This document shows positions 11,496 to 22,103 of a stretch of DNA of 64,000 bases, piece after piece. Below the pieces are notes generated by a model. It was not told where the DNA came from and ran no database searches. It saw only the letters and a list, made by a program, of their open reading frames with translations. Made by a program: the position numbers and the translations under genes. Position 1 is the first letter of the stretch, and each line of letters opens with the position of its first letter. The stretch is from Halichoerus grypus. Lineage: Eukaryota > Chordata > Mammalia > Carnivora > Phocidae. The DNA lies in assembly GCF_964656455.1 (NCBI RefSeq), contig NC_135721.1, positions 85,354,754 to 85,418,753 on the forward strand. The letters are read 5' to 3'.

Positions 11496-11735
11496 TTTTA
11501 ATAAGTTTTTAATTTAAATTCAATTTAGTTGACATATACTGTTTATTAGTTTCAGGGGTAGAATTTAGTGATTCATCAGTTGCATATAACACCCAATGCT
11601 TACATCAAGTGCCTTCCTCAATGCCTACCAGTTACCCCATCTCCCCCACTCACCTCCTCTTCAGCAACCTTCAGTTTGTTTCCTACAGTTAAGAGTCTTT
11701 TAAGGTTTGCATTTCTGTTTTCTCCCTTCCTTTCT
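11496..11735 (-). mobile_element. L1 3' UTR, antisense
   Basis: Reverse complement of the L1 end: 'ttaatttaaattcaatttag', 'ttgacatatactgtttatta', 'tttcaggggtagaatttagt', 'gattcatcagttgcatataa', 'cacccaatgcttacatcaag', 'cagttaccccatct', 'gtttgtttcctacagttaag'. It runs directly into a CTTT microsatellite, which sits where this UTR normally has a polypurine stretch on the sense strand. Confidence 0.88.
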
Positions 11736-11760
11736 TTCTTTCTCTTTCTTTCTTTCTTTT

Positions 11761-11812
<52 letters not shown>

Positions 11813-11849
11813 TCACTCTTCCTTCCTTCCTTCCTTCCTTCTTTTTTTT
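11721..11849. repeat. (CTTT)n/(CTTC)n microsatellite
   Basis: About 130 bp is almost entirely CTTT units, with a CTTCC-type block at the right end (11821-11842) and a T run after it. The long uninterrupted middle section (about 11762-11813) suggests high mutability. An open frame across it encodes only F/L/S repeats. Confidence 0.95.
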
Positions 11850-11948
11850 AATAAAATTATATATTGTGTGAGACTGTCTAAAACTAACAACTCAGTTAAG
11901 TTTAGGATCTTAAGTATTCTCATTTGAAAAATTAGATGGTTAGATTTA

Positions 11949-12149
11949 TTTATTTTTTTAAAGATTTTATTTATTTATTTGACAGAGAGACACACAGCGA
12001 GAGAGGGAACACAAGCAGGCGGAGCAGGAGAGGGAGAAGCGGGCTTCCCACTGAGCCGGGAGCCCGATGCGGGGCTCCATCCCAGGACCCTGGGATCATG
12101 ACCTGAGCCGAAGGAAGACGCTTAAGTTCTGAGCCACCCAGGCACCCCA
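11949..12149 (-). mobile_element. CAN-SINE, young type, antisense
   Basis: Reverse complement of a full-length SINE with a clean head (gagccacccaggcacccc at the right end) and ttttttaaagattttattta tail at the left. The flanks share the sequence gattgttagattta / gatggttagattta with small differences. It lies 217 bp from a sense SINE at 12367, head to head. Confidence 0.93.
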
Positions 12150-12351
12150 GATTGTTAGATTTAGATGCCTTTAAAGACAGGAAAATGCAAACATCCTTCA
12201 GATAAATTCCTGACTTTATCTGCATACTGAACTGATCTGCCTGTACAGCTGTTCGTAGATAGTTATATTGATTTGACTTTTCTCCAAAGGAAAAAATACT
12301 CTTTTAAAATTATTTTAAATATTCTAGGATTACCTGATAAATATCACCCTT

Positions 12352-12366
12352 AAAAACCTAAACATA
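12352..12366 (+). repeat. Target-site duplication of the SINE at 12367
   Basis: The 15-mer aaaaacctaaacata occurs here and again at 12579-12593 after the A tail, with no mismatch. A perfect duplication of this length marks a recent insertion. Confidence 0.9.
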
Positions 12367-12550
12367 GGGGCGCCTGGGTGGCTCAGTCGTTGAGCGTCTG
12401 CCTTCGGCTCAGGTCATGATCCCAGGGTCCTGGGATCGAGTCCCGCATCAGGCTCCCTGCTCCGCGGGAAGCCTGCTTCTCCCTCTCCCACTCCCCCTGC
12501 TTGTGTTCCTGCTCTCGCTATCTCTCTCTCTGTCAAATAAATAAATAAAA

Positions 12551-12580
<30 letters not shown>
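12367..12580 (+). mobile_element. CAN-SINE, youngest class, full length
   Basis: A full head, A and B boxes (ggctcagtcgt; gggatcgagtcccg), CT tract, tgtcaaataaataaataaaatc and an uninterrupted A tail of about 28 make this one of the least decayed copies. Perfect 15-bp duplications flank it. The copy retains every part needed for pol III transcription of the element class. Confidence 0.95.
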
Positions 12581-12586
<6 letters not shown>

Positions 12587-12593
12587 AAACATA

Positions 12594-12936
12594 TAAAAGT
12601 GGTCACTAATGTATACATTACCATTGGGGAGAAAATAAATATGGGTGAGGAGGTGATGCTTTCCACATGTTATTATAAGATGTTCCAATCAGACATTCTC
12701 AGATTATTATGAATCTTGTTTTTTTTTTAAGATATAGCAGACTGAGTATTATCTTTCCTTTAATTAAAATATATTCAAGAGTGAGAAGTATTTCAAAATG
12801 CCATTATCCTTTCAATTGCATGCCAGAGATTTTATAAAACAGAATTGGAAGTTTTCATTAATTTCCAGCAATTCAGTTTAAATGTTAAGAATTATACAAC
12901 ATTATTCTAGAGCTCAAAATTAGAAGAAGAAAATAA
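12594..12936. other. Unique AT-rich DNA
   Basis: No gene or named repeat is recognised between the SINE and the next L1 segment. There is a T run at 12718-12728. Confidence 0.5.
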
Positions 12937-12937
12937 A

Positions 12938-13460
12938 ACCCACCTCCCCTCTAGTAACCATCTGTTTGTTCTCTATAGTTAAGAGTCTGCTTTTTTGGTT
13001 TGTGTTTTTTTTTTTTTTTCCTTTGTCTTATTTCTTAAATTCCACATATGAGTGAAATCACATGGTATTTGTCTTTCTCTCGCTTATTTTGTTTAACATT
13101 TTATTTTCTAGCTCCATCCACGTTGTTGCAAATGGCAAGATTTCATTCCTTTTAATGGTTGAATAATATTCCAGTGTTTGTTGGTGTGTCTGCACATGCG
13201 CACATGTGTGTGTGTACACCATATCTTCTTTATCCATTCATCTATCGATGGACACTTGGGATGCTTCCATAATTTGGCTATTATAAATAATGCTGCAATA
13301 AACATAGGGGTGCATATATCCCTTCAAATTAGTGTTTTCATATTCTTTGGGGAAATACCCAGTAGTGTAATTACTGGATCATAGGGTATTTTAATTTTTT
13401 GAGGAACCTTCATACTGTCTTTTACAGTGGCTACACCAGTTTGTATTCCCACCAACAGTT
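12938..13460 (-). mobile_element. L1 3' part, antisense (3' segment of an inverted pair)
   Basis: Reads as antisense L1 from the 3' UTR back into the end of ORF2: 'tctagtaaccatctgtttgt', 'agttaagagtctgc', 'ccacatatgagtgaaatcac', 'ctagctccatccacgttgtt', 'cactgggatg' region, 'aataatgctgcaataaacat', 'tttgtattcccaccaacagt'. It lacks the poly-A end and stops abruptly at its left side. The right end abuts a sense L1 segment that is immediately upstream in the L1 consensus. Confidence 0.88.
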
Positions 13461-13880
13461 CTTGAGAGAAGGGAAACAAAGCAAACATAAACTACTGGGA
13501 CTACATCAAAATGAAAAGCTTCTGCACAGCAAAGGAAGCGACCAACAAAACTAAAAAATTACCTACTAAATGGGAGAAGATATTTGCAAATGACATACCT
13601 TATAAAAAGAGTTAGTATCCAATATATATAAAGAATTTGTACAACACAACACACAAAGAAACAAATAATCCAACTAAAAATGGGCAGAAGACATGAACAG
13701 ACATTTCTTCAAAGAAGACATACAGATGGCCAACAGACACATGAAAAGATGCTTATCACTCACCATCAGGGAAATGCAAATCAAAACCATAATGAGATAT
13801 CACCACACACGTGTCAGAATGGCGAAAATCAAAAACTCAAGAAACAAATGTTGGCAAGGATGTGGAGAAAAAGGAATCCT
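13461..13880 (+). mobile_element. L1 ORF2 part, sense (inverted 5' segment)
   Basis: Sense ORF2 text: 'agggaaacaaagcaaacata', 'actactgggactacatcaaa', 'agcttctgcacagcaaagga', 'gggcagaagacatgaacaga', 'ggaaatgcaaatcaaaacca', 'ttggcaaggatgtggagaaa'. In the L1 consensus this ends just before the 'actgttggtgggaat' block, where the adjacent antisense segment begins. The pair therefore has the layout of a twin-primed, 5'-inverted L1 in minus orientation. Two short overlapping frames (13680-13926) are L1 relics. Confidence 0.88.
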
Positions 13881-13884
13881 GAAT

Positions 13885-14260
13885 GTCTCTCTTTTTAATT
13901 TTATTTCTATGCTTATATATGCATAGTTTTTTGTAACATCGAGATATTCTGAAATTATTTTTAAATTTAATTTCATTGACTGATAATCTTCAATGATAAG
14001 TATTCCATCTTATGGATAGGCCTTAATTTATTTAAGCAAATTCCTAATGTTGAAAACTTAGCCTTTCTCAAAATTGTGTTAAAATAATAGATTTGTTGTA
14101 GTAAATATTATTTTACTGAAATGTTTGCATATACCTGGTCATTCCCTTATAATTAATTATATTTTAATTTTCAAAGACAACTCTTTGGCATGAAAAGAAA
14201 TATTTACATTAAGCATATTTTTTTAATCAATTGTCAAGGCACTCAAATTGTACCTTAAAT
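13885..14260. other. AT-rich DNA, nothing recognised
   Basis: About 375 bp of AT-rich sequence without gene or assignable repeat. Confidence 0.5.
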
Positions 14261-14272
14261 GTTGAGGTTGTG

Positions 14273-14454
14273 GGTGGCTTAACGGGTTGTGTCTGCCTTT
14301 GGCTGGGGTCATGATCACAGGCTCCTGGAATGGAGCCCCATGTCCCTGCTTAGCAGGGAGTCTGCTTCTCCCTCTCCCTCTGCCCCTCCCCCCTCCATTC
14401 ATGCTCTCTCCTTCTCTCTTTCTTTCTCTCAAATAAATCTTAAAAAAATTAAAA
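14273..14454 (+). mobile_element. CAN-SINE, diverged, head truncated
   Basis: The head begins at gggtggctta rather than the usual gggcgcctgggtgg, and the A-box region is altered. The body (gtcatgatcacaggctcctgg, agggagtctgcttctccctc) is clear. The direct repeat gttgaggttgtg at 14261-14272 and 14455-14466 is perfect. The missing first bases therefore reflect a 5'-truncated insertion rather than later loss. Confidence 0.9.
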
Positions 14455-14820
14455 GTTGAGGTTGTGTTAAGCTTTTAAGCTCAATTTATAGATCATGTTA
14501 TGTAAACCAATTAAAACTTCAAAATGTAGTATTTGTAAGGATAAAATCAATCACTTTTTCTTGCATTTTGATTTTTTGATTTACTTATACATTTAAAAAA
14601 TAAAATTTCCCTACTATTTAAAGAGAATTACCAATTTCATTAACTAAATTCCTTTAGACATTGCAAAATAAAATTTCAAATTTAATAAACTTGATTTTTT
14701 TGAAAATTTATAATGGCAGAGTTACAAATATAACATAATAACTCTTTATAAGTATTTAACCTCCTTTAAAACTAATAAATGTTTTAAGGATTTCATAAAT
14801 CTTTCTAAAAATTAAGTAAT

Positions 14821-15017
14821 GGGGTGCCTGAACTGCTCATTCAGTTAAGTGTCTGCCTTTGGCTCAGGTCATGATCCCAGCGTCCTGGGATTGATTCCCT
14901 CATCAGGGTCACTACTCAGCAGGGAGTCTGCTTCTCCCTCTACCCTTGCCCCCCTGTACATGATCTCTCTCTCTCTCTCAAATAAATAAATAAAATCTTT
15001 AAATTTTTTTTAAAAAT
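14821..15017 (+). mobile_element. CAN-SINE, diverged
   Basis: The SINE body is complete (ggggtgcctg head, catgatcccagcgtcctggg, CT tract, aaataaataaataaaatctt), with substitutions in the head (gaactgctcattcag for gggtggctcagtcgg). Flanks aaattaagtaat and aaagtaaataat are similar but not identical, consistent with an older insertion. Confidence 0.9.
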
Positions 15018-15019
15018 AA

Positions 15020-15488
15020 AAAGTAAATAATGATTATACCTTTATTACTATCATACTGCTTACCAAAAATATATATTTTTTGGTATAACTTCCTGGGATT
15101 GTACTTTTACTCTTACCATCATGAAAAACCAAAGTTACCATTATCAGAAATGTGGATATTCAAATCATCAAAAGGCACCATATATTGTTAAAACAGAACA
15201 AAACAAAACAAAAATCCAAGACTACTCATCCTGAGGCATATGTAAAATGATACTACAATATCCAATGGATTCATATTTTAGACCTGACATGCATACGAGA
15301 TATCATGACTTCTTGCCATTTGGTATATGAATATATTCATTAGTAAAATGAAAACAATGACACTGAAGCACAATATTCTATCTATGATTTACATAAGGTT
15401 ATACTCACTGCTTTTTTTCCTCATTATACACACATATCTCAACCTCTTTTATACACTGAACTAAAACTGATATTCTAGAAGATATCAG
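15020..15488. other. Unique AT-rich DNA
   Basis: I see no gene or repeat apart from a short aaaac-rich patch around 15193-15212. Confidence 0.5.
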
Positions 15489-15492
15489 TGAC

Positions 15493-16000
15493 TCAGGTAG
15501 GCAGATTAATGGCCCTAATGATTGTTATGTCCTAACCCTCAGGACCTGTTAATATGTTACCTATATGGGGATGGGGGCTTTTCAGATGTGATTAAAATTA
15601 TGGATCTTGAGATAGGTACATCATCTTGGATTTTCTCAGTGGACCCAATCTAATCTCAATAGTCTATAAGTTTGAAGAATTTTTCACAGCAGTGATCAGA
15701 AAAAGAGAAATGTAATGATGAAAGGAGAGTCACAGAGATGCACTGTTGCTGACTTTGAAAACAGAGTGAGGGGATCCCCAGCCAAGGAATGCAGGTGACT
15801 CCTAGAAATTAGAAAAGACAAAGAAGCAAATTCTTTCCTAGAGCCTCTAGAAAGAAATTCTGCCCTGCCAACACTTTGCATTTAGCCAAGTGGATGGGTG
15901 TCACTTTTCTGACCTATACAACTGTAAGATAATAAGCTTGTGTTGCTTTAAGCCAGAGTTTGTAATAATTTGTTATAATAGCAATTGGAAACTAACACAG
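15493..16000 (+). mobile_element. MaLR LTR (MLT1A-like), sense
   Basis: The sequence follows the MLT1A-type LTR of the ERVL-MaLR group: 'taggcagattaatggcccta', 'ttatgtcctaaccctcagga', 'ttcagatgtgattaaaatta', 'agccaaggaatgcaggtgac', 'tctagaaagaaattctgccc', 'aactgtaagataataagctt', 'gtgttgctttaagccagagt', and ends 'ggaaactaacaca'. It is a solo LTR with no internal region seen on either side. A minus-strand 61-codon frame inside is incidental. Confidence 0.85.
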
Positions 16001-16254
16001 TGACCTCTATAGCACCAAACTCAATGGGTTAACCCAGGTAAAATTCTTACGCTCCCCTATGTCATCTGAATACTAATCATATTATAGTCTCCCGTTTGGC
16101 TATTTATGTTTCAATAAACTCCCAGTGGACAGAAATTAAATCTTGTTTAAAAGTTGTCTTCAGCACCATGGACAGTACTCAAAAAGTTGAATTACTATGT
16201 TTTCCAAGATTTCATTCCCATCGCCTTCTGCACCATTTGACCCAGTTAAGCACT

Positions 16255-16470
16255 TGTTAATTAATTCAATTCCCACAAATATTTGAATGACTACTATACA
16301 CAAATTTTAGTTGTTTAGGGAATGCAAATTGGAGTAAAACAACCTCTGCCTCCAAGGCATTTGTAAATCTAGTAGATAGATTGGGAGCTCAATAGCTAAT
16401 TAAGTAAATTGATAGACTAGACCAGAAAAAGTCTAATCAAGAATAACCACACCAAAGAGGAGAAAAGGTA
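16255..16470 (-). repeat. Probable L2 3' region, antisense
   Basis: Text such as 'cccacaaatatttgaatgac', 'tactatacacaaatttt', 'cctctgcctccaaggcattt' and 'gtaaatctagtagata' is in the order of the reverse-complemented L2 end ('aacaaatatttattgagc... ctcaaggagcttacagtctag'). Divergence is high. Confidence 0.55.
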
Positions 16471-17345
16471 CTGGTTGAGAGGAGACAAAGTTGTAAATAA
16501 TGGAATCCAGAGAATATGAACATAATCTAATCACTGAGTTAATCTTGCTAGTTATCTCATATGTAATTTCATACAGTAGTGCTCCCCATTGTATTATTAC
16601 ACTGTCAGTTCAAGTCTCATCCCTTCCTCAGTACGCTTCCCTACCCAGGTATTTGAAAGCTCCAACATTCTTACCCTGTTCTCATGTGTCCAGCTTTCAG
16701 AAGTATTTATTAATATTGTTCCCCAGTCTGAAATTCTGTTTGAGTAAATTTTGTTTGGCTGATTCCTATTCTTCTGTTCCCACTCCATGTCCTTTAGTTC
16801 TGCCTAGATCTTTTTTCCTTGACTTAATTCTGACTTGATAGCTAGTTCCTTCATGGGACTGGGATTCTCTGTCTTTCTTTAATCATCCTTGATGAGCTGG
16901 TACTGAAAGAAATGCCTGGTTCCAATTACTCATGAAAAACCTTCCAGATGCAGACCACATGGATAGATATAATTCCACTTGTGGCTCAGGCCTATTCTGT
17001 GCATTTTAGTAATATTAAGATACACTACTCAACACTTAGCCTGATAATAATTGGAACAACTCTATTCCGTTTTCTCCCACCTCCCCCCAAAAATGATTCT
17101 CAGCATATGCTCCTGGAAAGTTTCCATGAACCTGTTGTTTCTCTGAGCAGTTTTCAGTCCTGGGTTCTAGCTGTTTCCTCTCCTTCTATCCTGCTGGTAA
17201 TAAGATTACAAAGACTAACCAAACTACTGTGACAGCTAGTAGATAAATGGCCCTACATAACTAAGATCACTCTACTACTAATTCATTCATGGATTGTGTT
17301 AAAAAACAAATGAAACCATTAAATTTAACCTTAATAATTAAGACT
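16471..17345. other. Unique DNA with unremarkable open frames
   Basis: A plus-strand frame at 16500-16838 (112 codons) and one at 16948-17232 (94 codons) fall here. Neither has a domain I recognise, neither has splice or promoter context, and both are serine/leucine-rich. I do not call them as genes. Confidence 0.45.
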
Positions 17346-17349
17346 TTTA

Positions 17350-17720
17350 TGATATATTCCTAACCTACTTTCCCAATCTTCTTTCCTGTTTTACCCATAT
17401 GTATAACCTGCATTCCCATCAAACCCTACTCCTTACTCTCTTCTAAGGATACTCTTGTTCTCTGTCTCCAGAATATCCTTCTCAATCACTTCTGCCATTC
17501 TTTTTTGATGTGTTGTAATACCAACTTAACTATCATGGCCTCTCCTTGAAGCTGCTTCATTCCTTTAGTTACCAATAACCCTATTTTGCATTCTTACTAT
17601 ACTACTTTCTGGGAAATCTATCATAGTGTATGATACACGGATGTCTTATGTCTGCTAATGAAGTTTTCTCCTCTCAGATTGCCCAAATTACATTGTAATT
17701 TCTTTGACTCTCAGACCTTA
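17350..17720 (+). repeat. Probable L2 fragment, sense
   Basis: Pyrimidine-rich text with 'ctccttgaagctgcttcatt', 'ttctgggaaatctatcata' and 'ttgtaatttctttgactctc' resembles the L2 3' third, where blocks for 'aggaagccttccc' and 'tgtattgtaattat' are expected. The similarity is weak and family-level only. A short taaaatagaatagaatagaata repeat (17720-17742) follows. Confidence 0.4.
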
Positions 17721-17744
17721 TAAAATAGAATAGAATAGAATAGG

Positions 17745-18100
17745 TTTAGATTGTTTGGTTGTGATGGAAAAATAAAAATAGCAGTGGCGTAAATGAAATA
17801 GCAATGTACTTGTCTTTCTTATACAAGTTCAAAACTCAGTGGTATTGGGGGCTGAGACCCACTACCCTTCCATAAGTTCTTTTCATAAGTGACCTTTATT
17901 TACAAGGTGACTTCATGATTTACCACAGTCATTCTAATTCCAACTAGGAAGACTGCATTTTATACAGCAGGAAATTAAAAAGAGACAATGACTTTTAAGG
18001 GCATGTATGCTTTTAAAAATATTTCCTACAAGTTGAAAACATTATTTGCAGATTGCCCATTGATCAGAACTAAGTCTCATGACTACTGTAACAGAGTCTG
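17745..18100. other. Unique DNA
   Basis: I see nothing assignable in these roughly 350 bases. Confidence 0.5.
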
Positions 18101-18119
18101 ACGTCATTTTCTTATGTTT

Positions 18120-18500
18120 ACTGCTCATAATTTTAAGCCTCACTCCTTCTTCTTGCCTTTCAGAGCAAGCTGATGAGAAAGCCTAAATGCCCCCTCCTTT
18201 GGTTCTGGGGGGAGGTTCAAACCAAAAAAGCCTCTGCCCATACATGGGGACCCTGACTCCAGCTGCACTGCCTAACCACCATAAAAACCTCAACCTAGTA
18301 TCCTTTTACCATCATTTCACTCAAGCCATTTTGGATCTGCTCTGGAGTCACCTGCCTCCCTTCTCTGCCCAGAAAGCCTCACTATGTGAGTAATACATCT
18401 TTTCACACTCATGGTGGGTGTAGATAGCAGCATCAGTTTTGCCATCTGAAGCAAATTTGGGGTGGGGTTTCATCATGTTTCTGCACCTACACAGCAAGGA
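18120..18500 (+). repeat. LTR-like block, family not assigned
   Basis: The layout 'ccataaaaacctcaaccta' followed by 'tctgctctggagtcacctgc', 'ctgcccagaaagcctcacta' and 'tgtgagtaatacatctttt' resembles the promoter-to-poly-A portion of an endogenous retroviral LTR, with taatacat in the position of a decayed poly-A signal. I could not find paired ends or a target duplication, and I cannot name a family. An open frame at 18187-18393 (+, 68 codons) is within it. Confidence 0.4.
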
Positions 18501-18504
18501 ACAC

Positions 18505-19890
18505 TGAAAAATGTAAACTTTTTTGTGGGGTATTCTGGTGGTTCTATTACCAGAGAAGATGGTGGGAAAGCTGAAAGTGGCAACTAGCAGTTTATTTAGC
18601 ATATCTTATTTTATATGCAATAATGAGACTCTGAATTGGGTAAATTTTCAGTACATACCCATTAAAATTATTGTATCCACCTATGTATTGTAATCATAGT
18701 TTTAATATGTATACAATGTGGTGCTTTGTATTAGATTCTTCTGCAGTTGAGCAAAAAAAGTGCTACCAAGTTAAAACATTTTTACCCACACATTATAAAC
18801 ATACACAATGATGCTCAACATAACTTTTCTTACACCTTAAGTTAAAACTACCACAGAACAGGCCAGAATGACTCACATCATGAGTCAAAGAGGCCCATTT
18901 CAGGAGGGAAAAAGAGTCCAGGGCTTTCTACATTAGCTCACTGCTGGGAGACATCATTGATAAACCTGTTCATATTTTATAACTAAATGTAAGTTTTAAC
19001 AAATGTTTTCATTAGAAATATCGTAACTTGAATGTGCTATAAGTACCAAAGGATATTCTTAATTTATTATTCACCAAGCTCTGGAATTGTGTTTATATCA
19101 TTGACTTTAAATATTACTCTTTCATTTATCTTTTTGTCAGCTAGAAGCCTTCTTTACACTCAGTAGGAGTTAACTTATTTCTTTGATTTCATTGATTCTC
19201 TTATTTCATTAAATAATAACTTATTTCCTTGATTCCAGAGTCACTTAAAAAAATAACTTTGACATCTCTTAAACTAAGTTGTGTCCTAAAGTAATCATTT
19301 AATTTGCAGTGATTTTTCTCTCTACTGAGACAAAAATAATTAATGTGGTAATATTAGATACGTACTTTTGATTGCTTGAGATAACACTATTCTTGAATAA
19401 TCATCAATAGTCCAAAGACACGGAAACTTTAAAAACAAGATGCTCTAGGCCATGGGAATTTCTCATTATGTAAAGAGAATCTCCAATCAAAATTTCCTCA
19501 TCACTGCTAAGCATCTCATTTCAATCGATTGTTTAATGGTTCACAACCCAAGCAGAAATATATATAAGGGAATTACTGTAGTGGACAATTTACAATAAAT
19601 GCTTTCTAATTTATTCTCAAATAATAAAACTATGGATGAGCACCTATGCTCAAGGAAGGTCATCTGTACCTCTGAAATGAGTAAGTCAAGGTACATTTTC
19701 AACTTTATTAGGCAGGAGAAATAAAATCAAGTTCCATTGGTCTTTTGACCCTGAGGAAATAATTTAAGACCTACAATTGCAAAGGCTTTATTTTGGGATA
19801 ACATAGCAGGTCATCTCTGTGCCCCCAAAAACATTGCTGGAGACACATAAAAAGCTCTAAAGGTATATGCACCATTAAACAATAGATACA
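18505..19890. other. Unique AT-rich DNA
   Basis: No gene or named repeat is recognised in this stretch of almost 1.4 kb. Confidence 0.5.
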
Positions 19891-19894
19891 TTTT

Positions 19895-20160
19895 TACTTA
19901 GGCTCAGTTTCAGCTACATGGAATAGTAAATCTAACTCTGGTGGCTTAAAATAAGAAGGGTTTATTTTGGGGTCTCATTTAGTGGCTCCACCATCTTCTC
20001 AGTTCTCATGTTCCATATCTCCTTCTGCCTCCCATACTTATCTATGGTTCTGATGTCATCTCCAGACTTGTTATTTCCTCGTTGCAAGATGGTGTGTGAT
20101 TCCACTAGACTACATTGAGACCAGGGTGAGTATATGCTCCCTAACATCTTATCATTGTAT
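19895..20160 (-). repeat. Possible MaLR/ERVL LTR remnant, antisense
   Basis: The start 'ctctggtggcttaaaataag' followed by 'aagggtttattttggggtct' is typical of the reverse-complemented 3' end of MaLR-type LTRs, where -ataaattt-ttgttttaagccac- is expected. The rest is too diverged to assign. Confidence 0.35.
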
Positions 20161-20164
20161 CTAA

Positions 20165-21755
20165 AGGTTCATTTTAAAAACTTAATCTGATGAAATTATA
20201 AGAGGACATCTTCTATGAGTCGTTAATTTGACACTGACAGGGATGTTTTATGTGGAAATTATGGAGCATGTAGGCAGGCGGGTCTATTTCAAGAAGAAAT
20301 TATATAAAATAAGATATAAAATATCCATCCTCATACTGCCATGTTTGTTGGAATTCAGGTGGAAATACATTAGAAGGCTTGTGGTATTTGGACAAATATT
20401 ACCTAAGATCAATTTTATAATCTGGTTTAGAAAAATAGAGTCTTCCCAAAAGGAAGGAAAGAACGCAAGCCAGGAGAAGAAAGTCACAGAGGATAAAGTG
20501 AAAGAAAGAATAGAGAGAAGAAAAACAGGTAGAGAAGGAGGGAAAAATAGAAACCCATGCAGGTTAATAAATTCTGTCAACATGAAATAGCAGTAAGGGT
20601 TTTCCCCAAATTAAGAAGAATTAACAATAATGATGAGGCTAACAACTAGGAAACGTATCCCATGGAAAGAATAGTTTGCAAGTGTTTTTGATGAAAATTT
20701 ATGAAATGCAAATGCCCAATCAGATGAACCATGGCTAGAATCATAATGTTTAAAGAAATCTGTGTTCCTATAAATGTACTGACTCTGTCTGAGGAAACTG
20801 CATGTTTAAGGAAAAGTGATTGTCTACATGGAGTCTAGGAAAAAAAGATGATCTAAAGAACAAACAATTGGCCATCTGTCTCCAGCCTTCTTCCTGGTAT
20901 AGAATTCTCTGAGAAGCTGCAGAAAAGTCTCCAGTCAGCTCAAAAGTTCTATCTTTTATTGAAAATTAATAGTGGAATTACGATGTCTATCTGATACATA
21001 AAAAAAATCATTATTTTAAGTACCTGTATTCATCATATTACGGTGTCTAGTTTGGATGAATATTGGTTAGCCATCCAAACATTTTCCAAAAACGAAGAAT
21101 ACTAGATGTCGGAAAATGTTACATCAATTGTTGTGAAATCTCATTTGTAGTTCCTTAAAATAAGCTCTGTATCTTTTAAGCTCACAAGAATGAATACACA
21201 TATATACAGTTAGGTTAGTCTGAGTAACTGCTCTTCTTTTATTTCAATACTGAGACCTTCTAAGTACATTGAAGTTAGTAACATATTGCTATTATCAGGA
21301 ATTCTTTGAGGTAAAATGCTATCAAAAGATTGAATATTACAGAAGCCAGAATTTAGAAATGCTGCTTTAAAAATTGCTGCCATTGCAATATAATGCAGAT
21401 GTGTGTGTAAACTAATATCTTGGGGTTCCTAAAGGCAGTTGTGAAATAAATATAAAGGAATATCAATATGCCATAGAATTGCCCTTGTTGACAGATTTAT
21501 AATGGCAGAAAAATCAGACTTAGCTAACAGATTGGTTTCCAGTGTCAATACTACATAAGAAATGAACTTTACAGTGAGATATTTAAAGGCATCATTGAAG
21601 ATACTCTACAATTAATGGACACTACCCTCCCATCTTTTTTTTTTCTAAAGTAGCGAATGCTGACAAAAATTGAAGTATTTTATGTTTCATTGTAGAATAT
21701 AACATGTTTTTAAAATGCTATTTCTTCCCTATCCTCTTCCCTCTGATAATAGATA
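20165..21755. other. Unique DNA with a purine-rich patch and small hairpins
   Basis: 20430-20550 is strongly purine-rich (aaggaaggaaag, gagagaagaaaaacagg type). It gives overlapping frames of 120 codons (+, 20228-20590) and 99 codons (-, 20284-20583) that are best seen as by-products of base composition. Two short inverted repeats lie at 21051-21121. Nothing else is recognised. Confidence 0.5.
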
Positions 21756-21759
21756 TGCA

Positions 21760-21962
21760 GCGGCAGCATTTGAAAACTCTCCTATTGACTAGCTTAATTC
21801 CCTCTCTAGACCTCATTTCCTTATCTATATAAAGTAGATATTAACACTTAACTCATAGGGTTGTGTGAGAATTCAATTATAAGTGTTAATGTAATTTAAA
21901 AGATTAGCAGAATGTCTGGGACATCAGAATGTGCTTGATAAACGAAGGCTATTACTGTATGT
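21760..21962 (+). repeat. MIR, sense
   Basis: Blocks in MIR order: 'cttaattccctctctagacc', 'tcatttccttatctatataa', 'aagtagatattaacactta', 'actcatagggttgtgtgaga', 'attcaattataagtg', 'agaatgtctgggacatcaga', 'tgcttgataaacg'. This is one of the clearer MIR copies in the window. Confidence 0.75.
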
Positions 21963-22103
21963 GTTTATGATTATCTCAATTTTGTTATTTGAGTTACAAA
22001 TCTCTTCCCAAGTCCAGAAAAATTCCCCTGAAAATAATTTTTTCAGCTAGCATCTTTAATGTCTGAAGTATTCACCAATAAAAAATGATAGAATATTTTA
22101 TTA

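Noticed and set aside
11568..11927. Plus-strand frame of 119 codons rich in F/L/S
   Set aside because: It runs through the antisense L1 UTR and the CTTT microsatellite; no coding signal.
16500..16838. Plus-strand 112-codon frame
   Set aside because: No known domain, no splice or promoter context, and overlapping minus-strand frame of similar quality.
20228..20590. Plus-strand 120-codon K/R/E-rich frame
   Set aside because: The composition follows a purine-rich stretch; an equally long frame exists on the other strand and no domain is recognisable.
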